DNA of 64,000 nucleotides from Maribacter flavus (GCF_008386635.1 NZ_VUOE01000001.1:124001-188000); one strand, 5' to 3'; positions 1 to 11,049 are shown, numbered from the stretch's first letter. Notes: generated from the letters alone by a model not told the origin. Numbers and translations are program-made.

Positions 1-3000
1 AGGTACCAAAGGACCTTGTACCTATGATAGTAATACCATTCAGGCGCTTTATTGCGACCCGGATGTAGTCCTAACCAAGACCGTTGACAATGATGAAATC
101 ATGGAAGGGGAAACGGCCACTTTTACGGTACGGGTAAGAAATAATGGAATTGGACCCCTTACAAACCTCCGAATTACAGATAACATTCCAGCCGGACTCA
201 CCTTGGAAAATGCTTTTACCATCCATGGTACTTGGAGTGGTAGTACATGGAATATTGGCACCTTGAATGGCGGGGACGTCGCACAACTAGAACTTACCGT
301 TCGCGCAGATGAAATCGATACCCTACCTCTTTTAGGTTTAATAAATACCGTTACCAATACCCAAGACCAAACGGATACTAATACCACACCGGACAGCCCT
401 ACCGCATTGATTACGGTCCATAACGATACGGACAATGACGGCGTCAGGGATATCACTGATTTGGATGATGACAATGACGGAATTTATGACGAGGATGAAT
501 GTGATACCTTGGCCTTCAACATCGCCAATGGAAATGGCCATACCAGCCCTTTGGTCAGTGTGGACAATTATCTGATCGTAGATATTTTCAGCGTGGATAA
601 CTCGTTTAATCTAAACCTAAACGGGAATGATGTAGCGGGTGAAATCCAGTTCCAATTGGGTGCGGCAGGAAATTTTGCACGATTTACGGATGGTACTACC
701 TACGGACAGGCCGGAAACCCAAATATTTGGACCGTAAACAGTTCCAACGGAAGCCCAACGATTAGGGTGATTATTGATCAATCCGGACAATTTCAGATTT
801 TTGGGGCAAGAAGCTCCAACGGTCCTTTGGAACCCATGTTCTTGGACACGCCACCGGCACCTGTTTCATGGAATCCTTCTGGAAGTAATTCGTTCACCAT
901 TGGCCAACAAGTGGTAGGACCAACAAATATGCGGGGTGTACTATTGACCGCAGGTTGCGATACCGATAATGATGGAATTCCCGATCATTTGGATTTGGAC
1001 AGCGACGGCGATGGCTGTAGCGATGCCAACGAATTTTATAAGGATGGTAATGCCGATGGTGGCGATGATGGTGTATATGGGGCAGGTGTTCCTGCAGTAG
1101 ACCCTACTGACGGAACCGTAAACGCGGCATCCTATGTTCAGGTGTTCGCTCCTGAAATTTTGCTGGGCAACACCTCAGAAAACTTGGGTGGGGCATCCCT
1201 AACGGGACAGTCCATAAACTTAGGCCAATCGTTCCAATACGTGCTTCGTTTTCAAAATACGGGCGATGACGATGCCACAAACTATTCCATACGAAATATA
1301 CTTCCAGCGAATGTAGCCTTGGATGGCATCAATACTTCCGATGCTCCGGGGGTTACCTCCAACCACGATCCTGTAACCAATGAAATCGTATTTCAAGTAC
1401 CGGATAATTTGGTGGAAGTGGGAGACCCTGAGTATACCATACGTATTATGGTGACCCTTTCCGGAAATTGTTCAGATTTTGTGGATGCCTGTTCGGGCAC
1501 CCTGGTCAATGAGGCTTATTCTACCTATCAGGGTACATTGAATCCCGCCACCTTTACGGATGAGGGCGGGGCAAATTCAACCTCCCCTTGTGACGTACCT
1601 CCTCAAGTTGCTACCAATGACATTTTAAGTGATTTGGCAAACTGTAACGTGGCACGTACCGTTCAGCTATGTGGTGATTTCGCCATCTTAACCGCAGGAA
1701 GTGGTTTTGCCACCTATACCTGGGCCATCGACGCCAACGGCAACGGACAAATAGACGCCGGGGAACCTGCGATCAATGATGGTAATCCGGACAATAATCC
1801 CGCGACACTTTTGGTAACGGATATTGGAAACTACATCGTTGAAAAATCCGGTGCTTCCGGTTGTTTGGATTTGGTGGAACTGATTACCGTAGAACGTTTT
1901 GGGACCACCCAGACCAACCCCATTATCGACTATTTCAATATGGTTAACGCGGACCCCAATCCGGATAACGATATCCAAGGGGAAATCGTAACCTGTTCCA
2001 TCGATGGGGACTTACTTCCCAAAATATTTTTGTGTGGTGAAAATGACGAGGCTACCCTGCAATTGGGCATTTCCGATGCCCAGAGCATCGTTTGGCAAAA
2101 ATTGGACGAAGGCAGTTGCTCGGCTACGGGAGATGATTGTGCAAACAAAAATGGGACCTGTACTTGGACAAATATGGCCGTACAGGACAATTTTACCATA
2201 ACCGATAGCGGTGAGTACCGCGTAGTCATCAATTATTTGAACGGATGTTTTAGCCGTTTTTATTTCAACGTGTTCAAAAATACGTTGGATCTTGATTATA
2301 CTTCGGATGATATTCTTTGCAGTACGCCAGGTAACATTCGTATCACCAATGTTGGATCGGGATATGGTTTTCAGTTGGTGGATGCTTCGGATGATTCCGT
2401 TGTCGTACCTTTTTCGGCCAACAACGGGCCTAGTTTTGATATTACGAACAGCGGGTCTTACTATGTGGAAGTAACACAGCTAGATCCAATTACAGGAAAT
2501 CCAATGGACGGTGCCTGTATTTTTACCACAGAGGATATCGGGATTTTGGAGCGCGACTTCCAGGTAAACATTACAACCGTTGCGGCGGAATGCGGTGCCC
2601 CGGGAGCCATTAACATCCAAGCCTTGAACGTATTGCCAAATTACAGTTATGAACTTCGTTTGGACGACGGCAGCAACGGTGGATTGGGCACTTTTGTGGA
2701 CAGTCAACTGATTTCCCCTGATAATACCTATTCGTTTACCAGTGTAAATGCCGGTGATTATATCGTAATCACCACTACCGATGATGGCTGTACCGATACC
2801 CAGAACATTACGGTAGCGGAAATACCGGAACTTACGTTAAGTGCTGTTACTACGGATAACATTACCTGTAATCCAGGGGTAATCACCTTGACCCCAAATG
2901 GTGGGCAACCCAACCCCGACTATTTTATGGCCATTTGGAGCAAGGATGGAACCGATCTGTATCCAAGTCCGCCAAATATGCTGAACATTCTGGTAACGGA

Positions 3001-6000
3001 TATCCAGACGGCCAGCAACTTTACATTTTCGGATGCTTCAGATGCAGGAGTTTATGAATTCATCGTGTTTGACGACAGTGGATGTTATGCCATTTCGAAT
3101 TCGGTGGAAATCGAATTTTTGGGTACTCCGTCCATATCGGCGTCCCACACGGACATCATTTGTGCGGATTCGTCCACATCATCCTTAACGATAAACGTTA
3201 CGGGCGGAACGTCGCCCTATCAATACAGTTTGGACGGTGTAACCTTCCAAACCCAAAATACCTTTGTAAACCTTCCTGCCGGGTTCTATACGATTTCCGT
3301 TATGGATTCCAGCGGAACCCCAACGTCCAGATGTATCGAAACCCTGGAGTATGAAATTGACCAGCCCTTCCGTTTGACCGCCTCGGCGGCCATCGTGGAA
3401 GATGCTTCGTGCAACCCAAGTGGTGCCTTGGTCAAGATTTTAAATGCCAGTGGCGGTGAGGCCCCCTATGAATATAGTTTCGACGGCGGAAGCAATTTTG
3501 CTGCCTTGAACGAGCGATACCTAATGCCGGGAACCTATCAATTGGTCGTACGCGACAATTTAGGCTGTAGCTATGATATGGACCTAACGGTACCGGCGCC
3601 GGCCGCGGATCCCAATCTTTCCTACACGGTGGATTATGACTGTGATGGCTTGGGAACGATCACGATAAATACATCGAACACGACCGACTTTGACTATACC
3701 TATACCCTCAACGGTACTTTGAACACACCCGGGGATAGCAATATTTTTGGTGGTGTAGCGGCGGGTACACACACCGTTACCATTGATTATTCAAGTAGCA
3801 TAACACCCGATCAGACGACCTTGTTCTTTGAAAACTTTGGGGCAGGACCTAGCACCCAGATCGGTGAAATTGGTCCGGATTATTGCTTTGAACCCCAAAA
3901 CGGTTCCTTGACCCCATGTAACCGTGGACCTGCAGGAATATTGGTAAACGGAGAGTATACGGTTACGAATTTTGTGACCAATCCTTTGACTACCTTGACC
4001 AGTCCGCAAGATCATACCGGGTTGACCGATGGCCGCTTCCTGGCCATCGATATCTCAACGTTCTCCGATACGGGTAGCCCCGTATTGAATTCCATTCTTT
4101 GGGCGAAAAGGAATGTTGAAGTATTGCCCAATGAGGAAATCACCTTGAATTTCTGGGCCTACAACCTCATGAACTTGGGTGGTGCAGGTAACAATCCAGA
4201 GGTGTTGATCGAGATATTGGATAATGGTGGTACTGTAATACATAGCGAAGTGGTGCCGGAAATTCCAAAAAACATCAGCAACACAGATTGGCACGAGCGT
4301 ACCATTACCTTTAACCCAGGTGCCAATACAGATATTGATATCGTCTTCAGGAACAATGTGAACAGCAATGATGGCAATGACCTTATTTTGGATGACATTA
4401 CAGCCTTTCAAGTGCCTTCCGTTTGCCCGACCAGTCAAGATTTGACCGTAGTCGTTGAGGCCAACCAAGCTTTTGAAGCGCAACTATTGTCGGTAACCGA
4501 CCCAAGTTGTAACGGTTCTGCGGATGGATACATTCGTTTTGAAGTGGACAACTTTACCAGCGGCATTGGTTTTGAGTACTCTTTGGACGGTACCAACTGG
4601 ACCAGTTCCTTAACGTCTCCTGTGACCACGGCCGCAAATTTATCCGATGGTAGCTATACGGTTCAAGTGCGAAAATTGGACGATACGGCCTGCGCCGTTT
4701 CCTTCCCGATTACCTTGACGGAACCATCGGCCATTATACCGGCTTTAAGCCAGATATCGGACTATACCTGCTTTAACACAGGGGCTACTTTGGAAGCTTC
4801 GGCATCGGGTGGAAACCCAAGTTACGAGTACCAATTGGAGAACACTGCAGGAACAGTGATAGCTCCTTATCAGACCAATACACAATTTACCAATGTGCCG
4901 GATGGCGATTATCTGGTTCGTGTTCGGGATACGAATGCCTGCGAAGTGTTATTGACCCTGACAAGTGCAGTAACGGTGACCCCTCCTGCGGCCATCGTGT
5001 TCACGACCACGCCTACGGCATGTTATTCCGGTACCAACGATGGCTCTATCGTAGTGGATGTTACGGCAGGTAACGGGGATTATGAATTTAGGATCAACGG
5101 AGGTCCATGGATTACGCCAACGCCAGCATCGGCGATTTCCTATACCTTCTCTGGGCTTTCCGCCGGTAGTTATGATGTTGAAGTAAGGGACCAATTGGGT
5201 TGCCCAACCGCACCCAACACCCAAACGGTGGTCATCAGTCCGCTTTTGGAGTTGGATGTGGACATCACACCGCTTAGTGCCTGTGGCGATGGAATGATTA
5301 CCGCCACGGCTACGGGAGGAAACGGCACCCTATTGTACGCCATCGTACCCGCAAATACGAGTCCGGCAGGCTTGTACAGTGCCACAAATACCCTTACGGT
5401 TACCGAGGCCATGGCCATCGCAAACCCAGCTGGCTGGGATGTATATGTCCAAGACAACAATGGTGCTCCGGCCATATGTACGGCAGTTCGAGAAGATATT
5501 ATTTTTACTCCGGTTACCGCATTATCGATTAGTGCCGTTCCAACAGACCCAGAATGTTTTAATGGATTGGGAGCAATAGATATAACTATATCGGGTGGTA
5601 CAGGCCCTTACATCTACACCTTAATGGACCTAACACCTGCTGATGGAATCGACTATGGCAGAAACAGTTCTAACATTTCTGCACTTTCATTAACCTACAA
5701 TGGCATTGGAACGGGCGATTATCAAGTCACTATCAATGATACCAATGGTTGTACGGTAGTCTCTCCTATAGTAACAATCAATAACGCCGTGGAAATTACC
5801 GCGGATATCATTCCGATATTACCCGCAGCTTGTAACGACCCAGATCCATTGGAATATGGATTTGAATTCGCCAATGTCGTTACGCCAACCGGTACAGTCG
5901 AATACAGTGCCGATGGTGGAACTACATGGCAGGCTTCCAATGAATTGCGAGGCTATGCCTCCGGTACTGAGGTTTTCCCTTCCATTAGGGTTACTTTGGC

Positions 6001-9000
6001 CAGCGGAACGGTATGCCAAAAGGATTTTGACCGATACATCATTCCATTCCCATTGGACGACTTGGATATTACCCTCTCCGCCATCATTATAGGCTGTAAC
6101 GATTTGCAAGTAACCGTTGAGGGTAGTGAAGGAAATCCAATTCCTGGTTATGAATATACCTATACGGATGACCCTGCCAATTTCAATACGTTTGCCGCCA
6201 ATCCGGCCGTATGGACGGCACCCTTGCCGAGCGGTACAGCCCATACCTTTGCGAACATCGATCCGGTCACACCGCAGTATCCCGAAGTGCCCTTGCTGGT
6301 TCCCGGTAGAACATACGTGTTTTACGTACGGGACGGGGCCGGATGTATCAGACAAAGTAATGTCAACGTAAACGAGATTCCGGGCATCAATCTGCCTATA
6401 GAAATCACAACGGACATACAACCCAGTTGCGATAGTTCAGCAAATGGTGTCATCACCTTTAATTTGAACCCTACAACATCCTATCCAAACATGCGATGGG
6501 AGATCTATGAACTTGGCAACACCACGCCTATAGAAACCAGCGGTGGAATCGTAGCTTTTAATAGTAGCATTACCACTTCCGTACCCCTAGCGGAAGGTGA
6601 ATATTATATGGATGTGATCCAAGTGGACGGAAGCAATGTGGATGCCTGTAGGGGCGCGAGTGAAAACGCTTACGTGCCGGAATTGGCACCATTATCAGCG
6701 ACAGCTACGGCCACCAGGGATATTTCCTGTAATTTGCCAGGGCTCATTTCGATTACCGGAATTACAGGAGGCGGTGGGGCTCCCTACTCCTATGACATTA
6801 CCGGTCCGGCCGGGTTTACGGCCTTGACGGGCACTTTGGACAACCCGGTGGAAATTCCTGTGAATTCCCCAGCAGGGAATTACACGGTAACTTTATTTGA
6901 CCAATACGGTTGTTCCTTCGTGACCAACACGGTGACGATGAGCTTAACACCCAACCCAACATTGAGCGTGACCCAGGACAATTGTGTCTCGCCCATTACG
7001 GTGAACGCTGTTGGAGCTTCGGCCGCAGGTAACCTTCGCTATGCGATGGTGATCAATGGCAATCCGGCACCCACGACCTTTGAAAATAACGGAGGTGTGT
7101 TTACCAATGTAATACCGGGAGCCTATGACGTATATGTTATGGACGGAAATGGATGTACCAATGTTGAAAGCAATTTCACGGTAAATCCGGTGTTATCGGC
7201 AGATGCAACCCTAACTAAACTATTGGATTGTACCGCATCGCCCGATGCCATAATCGGTATCGAAGTCTTGGCCGGTTCTGGTAGCTATGAGTACAGTATC
7301 AGCAATACTGCGGGTGCCCCTGCCGTACCTCAAGGTCCGGTTCCTGGGACTACCTTCGATTATCACGCGCCAATGCCAGGTACCTATACCATTACCATTT
7401 ACGATACCACTACGCCCAATAGTGCGAGCTGTAACCGAAACTTTACCATCAATGTCCCTAACAGGGTCGTACCGGTCATCAAACCGTCGATCATTGCGAA
7501 CGATGTGAGCTGTTTTGGTGCCAGTGATGGAAGTATTACCATTAGTACCACCAACGGCGCGGCAGCTCCGTATACTTTTGAGATTACGTCCATGGACGGT
7601 GCCGCTATCAGTATTTTGCCATCGAGTACGACGGGCAATTCTGCCACCTTCACAGGATTGGCCCCTGCCACGGCAGGTGGTTATGTGGTGACCGTAACGG
7701 GAAATCCCGCTACGAACAACTGTTCCGTGGATAGTGTGGTCATTCCGATTGGTGAGCCTGCCCTTATTAGCGTACCTGCGCCGACCGTAGTCGAATTTGG
7801 TTGTGCCAGCGGTAATACCATGGACAACGCATCCATTTCCATTAGCGGGGTTACAGGTGGTAGCAACAACTACGTACGTTATGAGTTTATTGAGGAGGAC
7901 GACCCAAATACCATGGCCGTAGAGGCACCGGTAACGGTACAGTCCGGAACAAACCCAACATACATTGAAACAGATATTGCCGGAGGTATGTATACCATCA
8001 ATGTATATGATGACCAAGGTTGCTTGGGAACTACCACGGCGACCATAGCCCCCTTCGATTTGATGGGCACTCCTAGCGTTCATGTAGTTAGTCCGATCAG
8101 TTGTCCGAACCCGGATGAGGACATTTCCATAGACATCGTTAGCAACATGACCAGCTTCGCGACCCACCCGGCCAATTATCAATTTAGACAATTGCCCTCG
8201 GGCGCCTATCAGGCAGGTAACACCTTTTCGAACTTGGCCGCGGGCACCTATATCTTCGCTGTTTTAAATGTGAATACGGGCTGTGAAGTGACTGTATCCC
8301 ATACCGTTGCGGCACCCAATACTTTTGATATTACCTTGAGCAATATTACCAACGTCATCTGTTTTGGCGATGATGGAAGCATAGACCTCAACGTGGCCGA
8401 TGCCACCTATACCGGAGACTACAACTGGGAAATCATAAATGCCGATGGCACTCCGACGGCCAGAACGGACGATGCCGGTACATTGACCGGTTCAGGTACC
8501 GTTGCCAACATTCCGGCAGCGGCAGGCAACTATATCGTTCGGGTAACGCAAGTGGCATTCCCGGAATGTTTCCAGGAAAGGTCATTTACGATCAATACGC
8601 CAACGGCACCGATAACCTTGAACCCAATTGCCTTGACCGACGTTGGTTGTTCCAATGACCAAGGTGAGGCGACCATTATGCCAGCGGGCGGACAGGGACC
8701 GTATACCATAACGCTTACCCCTGCTTTGGGTACACCGGTAACACGAACCAATGTGTACAGTCATGTTTTCCAAGGATTGGGCGCGGGTACTTATACGGTC
8801 AGTGTTACGGATGCCTTGGGTTGTAACCAGCTTACCGGCACCAACAGCTTTAGTTTGGTGGTACCGGACCCCATAACCGGCAGTTCGTCAAGCACCGCTT
8901 TGGTCTGTGAGGGTGATACAGATGCTTCGATTACGGTGACCTTGAACCCAAGAAACGTAACGACCAACTACAGATATGTACTGAACAAGTATGCCGAAGG

Positions 9001-10864
9001 GGCAAGAACGACCTTGTTGAGTACCTCTGTTTCCCAAACGAATCATACGTTCAACAATTTGGGCGCTGGTTTCTATAGTGTTCTCGTCACCGATGATATG
9101 GGATGTACCGCTACCTTCGATGAGGATATAATTGAACCTTCAGATGTGGAGGCCTTGTTGGTTACCAACCAGCCCATGACCTGCCAGAACGGTGCCGAAT
9201 TGCTATTGGTAGCTTCGGGCGGAACGGCCCCTTACCAATGGAGTGTTGATGGCCTTTCGTTCAGTCCAATGAACGAGACCATTACTTCAGATACGCATTT
9301 GTTCACCAATGTATCCGCCGGAAATTATCGGTATTACATCATGGACAGCAACAGCTGTGTATCCATCCTCTCCAATTCCGTTGGTGTAGAAAATATACCT
9401 CCGCTAACGGTGGACGTTGACCCATCCGCAGCATTCATCAATTGTAACGGGGATGCGACCGCCGTGATTTTGGCAGACGCCGATGGCGGATTAGGAAACT
9501 ATCAATTCGCCCTGTTCAGGGATGCGGCCGCCACGGATCAAGTGCGACCCAACCAGAACAACGATACGTTCGCGGATTTGCCTATGGGAACCTACTACAT
9601 TAGGGTACAAAGTGGGGATTGTGAAGTTATTTCACAAGTGATACAAATCGACGAACCGGCACCCTTGGTGGTAACTCCTGATATTACGGAAATCAGTTGT
9701 TCCGATGCCAATGATGGAGCCATCACCTTGGATGTTCAAGGGGGAACGGGCAATTATCAATATGCCATTTCACCCAACCTGAACCAATTTGACGGTCAAA
9801 ATACTTTTGATGAACTGGAAGAAGGTTCGTATACGGTAATTGTGCAGGATGGCAACGGTTGTTTTGAAGTTGTCCAATTTGAACTGATTGCACCGGAACC
9901 ATTGGAAATGGAGACTTCCAGCACACCGGAGATATGTGCCGGTGATGGGGACGGAACCATTTCCATTACCGTGACGGGAGGTACGGCGCCATACAGTACC
10001 GCACTAAATTCCAATGGGGATGCAGATTTTGTACAGGACCGTCTGCTCTTTGAAAACTTGGCCGGAGGTACGTATATCGTTTTTGCAAGGGACGCCAATG
10101 GGTGTACAACCAATCAGACCATTACTGTTGCAAACGGTGCCAACCTCAATGCCACTGCAGAGGTAATCTATGAATGTTCCGGGGATACTCCGGACAATAG
10201 AATTCAATTGGTATTGGAAGACCCAAGTGTGGCCGTTGATGTACTGTATGCCTTGGATTCAAACGACCCCAATGATTATGTGCTAGAACCAAATTTTGCC
10301 AATTTGGCTCCCGGAAGTCATTATATTCTATTGGTACATGCCAATGGCTGTACAAACACCATCGACTTTGAGGTGCAAAGTTTTGAACCTCTGCAATTAA
10401 TTTTAGAACAGAACAATCTAAATGAGATTACGGCGGTGGCATCTGGCGGAAGTGGTGATTACACCTTCTATTTTGGTGATCGAAACAATGGGGAGGACAA
10501 TACCATTTTTATTACCAGAACGGATACCTATACGGTACGCGTTGTAGATGTCTATGGATGTGAAGCGATGGCCACCATTTTCATGGAGTTCATCGATATT
10601 GAAATACCCAACTTCTTTACCCCTGATGGGGATGGACAAAATGATCGATGGATTCCTAAAAATATTGAGCAATACCCAGACCTGTTCATCAAGATTTTTG
10701 ATAGATATGGCCGTGAGGTTTATCTACTTGCAGACGATAGGAACGGTTGGGACGGACTATATCAGGATACCGATCTACCAACTGGAGATTACTGGTATAT
10801 TCTGAAACTAAACGGTGAAGAGGACAAGCGGGAATTCATAGGACATTTTACCTTATATCGTTAA
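1..10864 (+). CDS. Giant SprB-repeat surface adhesin with T9SS type B C-terminal domain (5' partial)
   Basis: The frame is open from base 2, so the gene begins upstream. The first in-frame ATG at 101 is internal, because residues before it (GPCTYDSN...YCDPDV) match the middle of the two downstream paralogues. About 3,620 residues are visible. Counting from base 2 the order is: DUF11 domain (~20-135), TSP3 calcium-binding strip (~142-167), a unique globular cassette (~170-318), second TSP3 strip (~320-344), second DUF11-like domain (~380-520), then roughly 25-28 SprB-type repeats. These repeats have the pattern GG-x-PYxYSxDG ... F-x-NL-x-AGxYxVxVxDxxGC. A jelly-roll-like module interrupts them at ~1272-1475. 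The end (~3534-3620) is the gliding-motility-associated type B sorting domain (FFTPDGDGQND, IFDRYGREVY, GWDGLY, GHFTLYR). By family knowledge such proteins are exported by T9SS and act as mobile or fixed surface adhesins. Its ligand is unknown. Confidence 0.93.
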   Translation, partial: GTKGPCTYDSNTIQALYCDPDVVLTKTVDNDEIMEGETATFTVRVRNNGIGPLTNLRITDNIPAGLTLENAFTIHGTWSGSTWNIGTLNGGDVAQLELTVRADEIDTLPLLGLINTVTNTQDQTDTNTTPDSPTALITVHNDTDNDGVRDITDLDDDNDGIYDEDECDTLAFNIANGNGHTSPLVSVDNYLIVDIFSVDNSFNLNLNGNDVAGEIQFQLGAAGNFARFTDGTTYGQAGNPNIWTVNSSNGSPTIRVIIDQSGQFQIFGARSSNGPLEPMFLDTPPAPVSWNPSGSNSFTIGQQVVGPTNMRGVLLTAGCDTDNDGIPDHLDLDSDGDGCSDANEFYKDGNADGGDDGVYGAGVPAVDPTDGTVNAASYVQVFAPEILLGNTSENLGGASLTGQSINLGQSFQYVLRFQNTGDDDATNYSIRNILPANVALDGINTSDAPGVTSNHDPVTNEIVFQVPDNLVEVGDPEYTIRIMVTLSGNCSDFVDACSGTLVNEAYSTYQGTLNPATFTDEGGANSTSPCDVPPQVATNDILSDLANCNVARTVQLCGDFAILTAGSGFATYTWAIDANGNGQIDAGEPAINDGNPDNNPATLLVTDIGNYIVEKSGASGCLDLVELITVERFGTTQTNPIIDYFNMVNADPNPDNDIQGEIVTCSIDGDLLPKIFLCGENDEATLQLGISDAQSIVWQKLDEGSCSATGDDCANKNGTCTWTNMAVQDNFTITDSGEYRVVINYLNGCFSRFYFNVFKNTLDLDYTSDDILCSTPGNIRITNVGSGYGFQLVDASDDSVVVPFSANNGPSFDITNSGSYYVEVTQLDPITGNPMDGACIFTTEDIGILERDFQVNITTVAAECGAPGAINIQALNVLPNYSYELRLDDGSNGGLGTFVDSQLISPDNTYSFTSVNAGDYIVITTTDDGCTDTQNITVAEIPELTLSAVTTDNITCNPGVITLTPNGGQPNPDYFMAIWSKDGTDLYPSPPNMLNILVTDIQTASNFTFSDASDAGVYEFIVFDDSGCYAISNSVEIEFLGTPSISASHTDIICADSSTSSLTINVTGGTSPYQYSLDGVTFQTQNTFVNLPAGFYTISVMDSSGTPTSRCIETLEYEIDQPFRLTASAAIVEDASCNPSGALVKILNASGGEAPYEYSFDGGSNFAALNERYLMPGTYQLVVRDNLGCSYDMDLTVPAPAADPNLSYTVDYDCDGLGTITINTSNTTDFDYTYTLNGTLNTPGDSNIFGGVAAGTHTVTIDYSSSITPDQTTLFFENFGAGPSTQIGEIGPDYCFEPQNGSLTPCNRGPAGILVNGEYTVTNFVTNPLTTLTSPQDHTGLTDGRFLAIDISTFSDTGSPVLNSILWAKRNVEVLPNEEITLNFWAYNLMNLGGAGNNPEVLIEILDNGGTVIHSEVVPEIPKNISNTDWHERTITFNPGANTDIDIVFRNNVNSNDGNDLILDDITAFQVPSVCPTSQDLTVVVEANQAFEAQLLSVTDPSCNGSADGYIRFEVDNFTSGIGFEYSLDGTNWTSSLTSPVTTAANLSDGSYTVQVRKLDDTACAVSFPITLTEPSAIIPALSQISDYTCFNTGATLEASASGGNPSYEYQLENTAGTVIAPYQTNTQFTNVPDGDYLVRVRDTNACEVLLTLTSAVTVTPPAAIVFTTTPTACYSGTNDGSIVVDVTAGNGDYEFRINGGPWITPTPASAISYTFSGLSAGSYDVEVRDQLGCPTAPNTQTVVISPLLELDVDITPLSACGDGMITATATGGNGTLLYAIVPANTSPAGLYSATNTLTVTEAMAIANPAGWDVYVQDNNGAPAICTAVREDIIFTPVTALSISAVPTDPECFNGLGAIDITISGGTGPYIYTLMDLTPADGIDYGRNSSNISALSLTYNGIGTGDYQVTINDTNGCTVVSPIVTINNAVEITADIIPILPAACNDPDPLEYGFEFANVVTPTGTVEYSADGGTTWQASNELRGYASGTEVFPSIRVTLASGTVCQKDFDRYIIPFPLDDLDITLSAIIIGCNDLQVTVEGSEGNPIPGYEYTYTDDPANFNTFAANPAVWTAPLPSGTAHTFANIDPVTPQYPEVPLLVPGRTYVFYVRDGAGCIRQSNVNVNEIPGINLPIEITTDIQPSCDSSANGVITFNLNPTTSYPNMRWEIYELGNTTPIETSGGIVAFNSSITTSVPLAEGEYYMDVIQVDGSNVDACRGASENAYVPELAPLSATATATRDISCNLPGLISITGITGGGGAPYSYDITGPAGFTALTGTLDNPVEIPVNSPAGNYTVTLFDQYGCSFVTNTVTMSLTPNPTLSVTQDNCVSPITVNAVGASAAGNLRYAMVINGNPAPTTFENNGGVFTNVIPGAYDVYVMDGNGCTNVESNFTVNPVLSADATLTKLLDCTASPDAIIGIEVLAGSGSYEYSISNTAGAPAVPQGPVPGTTFDYHAPMPGTYTITIYDTTTPNSASCNRNFTINVPNRVVPVIKPSIIANDVSCFGASDGSITISTTNGAAAPYTFEITSMDGAAISILPSSTTGNSATFTGLAPATAGGYVVTVTGNPATNNCSVDSVVIPIGEPALISVPAPTVVEFGCASGNTMDNASISISGVTGGSNNYVRYEFIEEDDPNTMAVEAPVTVQSGTNPTYIETDIAGGMYTINVYDDQGCLGTTTATIAPFDLMGTPSVHVVSPISCPNPDEDISIDIVSNMTSFATHPANYQFRQLPSGAYQAGNTFSNLAAGTYIFAVLNVNTGCEVTVSHTVAAPNTFDITLSNITNVICFGDDGSIDLNVADATYTGDYNWEIINADGTPTARTDDAGTLTGSGTVANIPAAAGNYIVRVTQVAFPECFQERSFTINTPTAPITLNPIALTDVGCSNDQGEATIMPAGGQGPYTITLTPALGTPVTRTNVYSHVFQGLGAGTYTVSVTDALGCNQLTGTNSFSLVVPDPITGSSSSTALVCEGDTDASITVTLNPRNVTTNYRYVLNKYAEGARTTLLSTSVSQTNHTFNNLGAGFYSVLVTDDMGCTATFDEDIIEPSDVEALLVTNQPMTCQNGAELLLVASGGTAPYQWSVDGLSFSPMNETITSDTHLFTNVSAGNYRYYIMDSNSCVSILSNSVGVENIPPLTVDVDPSAAFINCNGDATAVILADADGGLGNYQFALFRDAAATDQVRPNQNNDTFADLPMGTYYIRVQSGDCEVISQVIQIDEPAPLVVTPDITEISCSDANDGAITLDVQGGTGNYQYAISPNLNQFDGQNTFDELEEGSYTVIVQDGNGCFEVVQFELIAPEPLEMETSSTPEICAGDGDGTISITVTGGTAPYSTALNSNGDADFVQDRLLFENLAGGTYIVFARDANGCTTNQTITVANGANLNATAEVIYECSGDTPDNRIQLVLEDPSVAVDVLYALDSNDPNDYVLEPNFANLAPGSHYILLVHANGCTNTIDFEVQSFEPLQLILEQNNLNEITAVASGGSGDYTFYFGDRNNGEDNTIFITRTDTYTVRVVDVYGCEAMATIFMEFIDIEIPNFFTPDGDGQNDRWIPKNIEQYPDLFIKIFDRYGREVYLLADDRNGWDGLYQDTDLPTGDYWYILKLNGEEDKREFIGHFTLYR
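2290..10570 (+). repeat. Protein-level SprB repeat array inside the giant adhesin
   Basis: About 25-28 imperfect repeats of ~75-110 residues, each ending in a D-x-x-GC or equivalent Cys motif, such as VRDNLGC, VRDQLGC, VYDDQGC, VTDALGC, VTDDMGC, VQDGNGC and VVDVYGC. The repeats have diverged at DNA level, so this is an old protein repeat array and not a recent tandem DNA duplication. It is broken once, at about 3817-4425, by a different fold. Edges are approximate. Confidence 0.8.
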
Positions 10865-10885
10865 ACCCAACCAAATTATATGGTA

Positions 10886-10918
10886 AGCCCGTGCATTTGT
10901 GCCACGGGCTTTTTTTTG
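10886..10918 (+). terminator. Rho-independent terminator after the giant adhesin gene
   Basis: Arms AGCCCGTG (10886-10893) and CACGGGCT (10903-10910) pair perfectly around a 9-nt loop and run into an eight-T tract. It lies 22 nt after the stop codon. It separates the giant gene from the next paralogue, which therefore should have its own promoter. Confidence 0.88.
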
Positions 10919-10969
10919 TCAAAAAGGCCTTTTTCATTGACTTGATCGATGAAATACCACAATAATTGA

Positions 10970-11018
10970 CCCGTTCACAACAAACTCTTGCCTTCCCTTT
11001 ATAATCCTTTTTTATTTG
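10970..11018 (+). promoter_or_regulatory. Promoter of first short paralogue with conserved upstream box
   Basis: The 15-mer CCCGTTCACAACAAA (10970-10984) is followed after 3 nt by TTG (10988-10990), and TATTTG ends at 11018. The same 15-mer, the same 3-nt gap and the same 31-nt distance from TTG to the end of TTTG recur before the next paralogue (14262-14310). The TTG/TA..TTTG layout fits the Bacteroidetes -33/-7 promoter. The box could be an activator site or an UP-like element. Confidence 0.55.
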
Positions 11019-11049
11019 TAGTTCAAAGGTTTACTAAAAATCAAAGAAC

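Noticed and set aside
7220-8191. A 323-codon open frame on the minus strand opposite the giant adhesin
   Set aside because: It is a shadow of the repeat-rich coding strand: low-complexity Gly/Arg/Asn/Thr composition, no domain, no promoter, and similar shorter shadows occur along the whole gene.
2290-10570. Repeat array as a possible CRISPR or satellite
   Set aside because: Repeats are protein-level only, of variable length, in frame, with no short identical DNA repeats and spacers and no cas genes.
101-10864. Reading the giant gene as starting at ATG 101
   Set aside because: The frame is open to the window edge, and the residues before 101 match internal parts of both paralogues, so the gene is truncated by the window.
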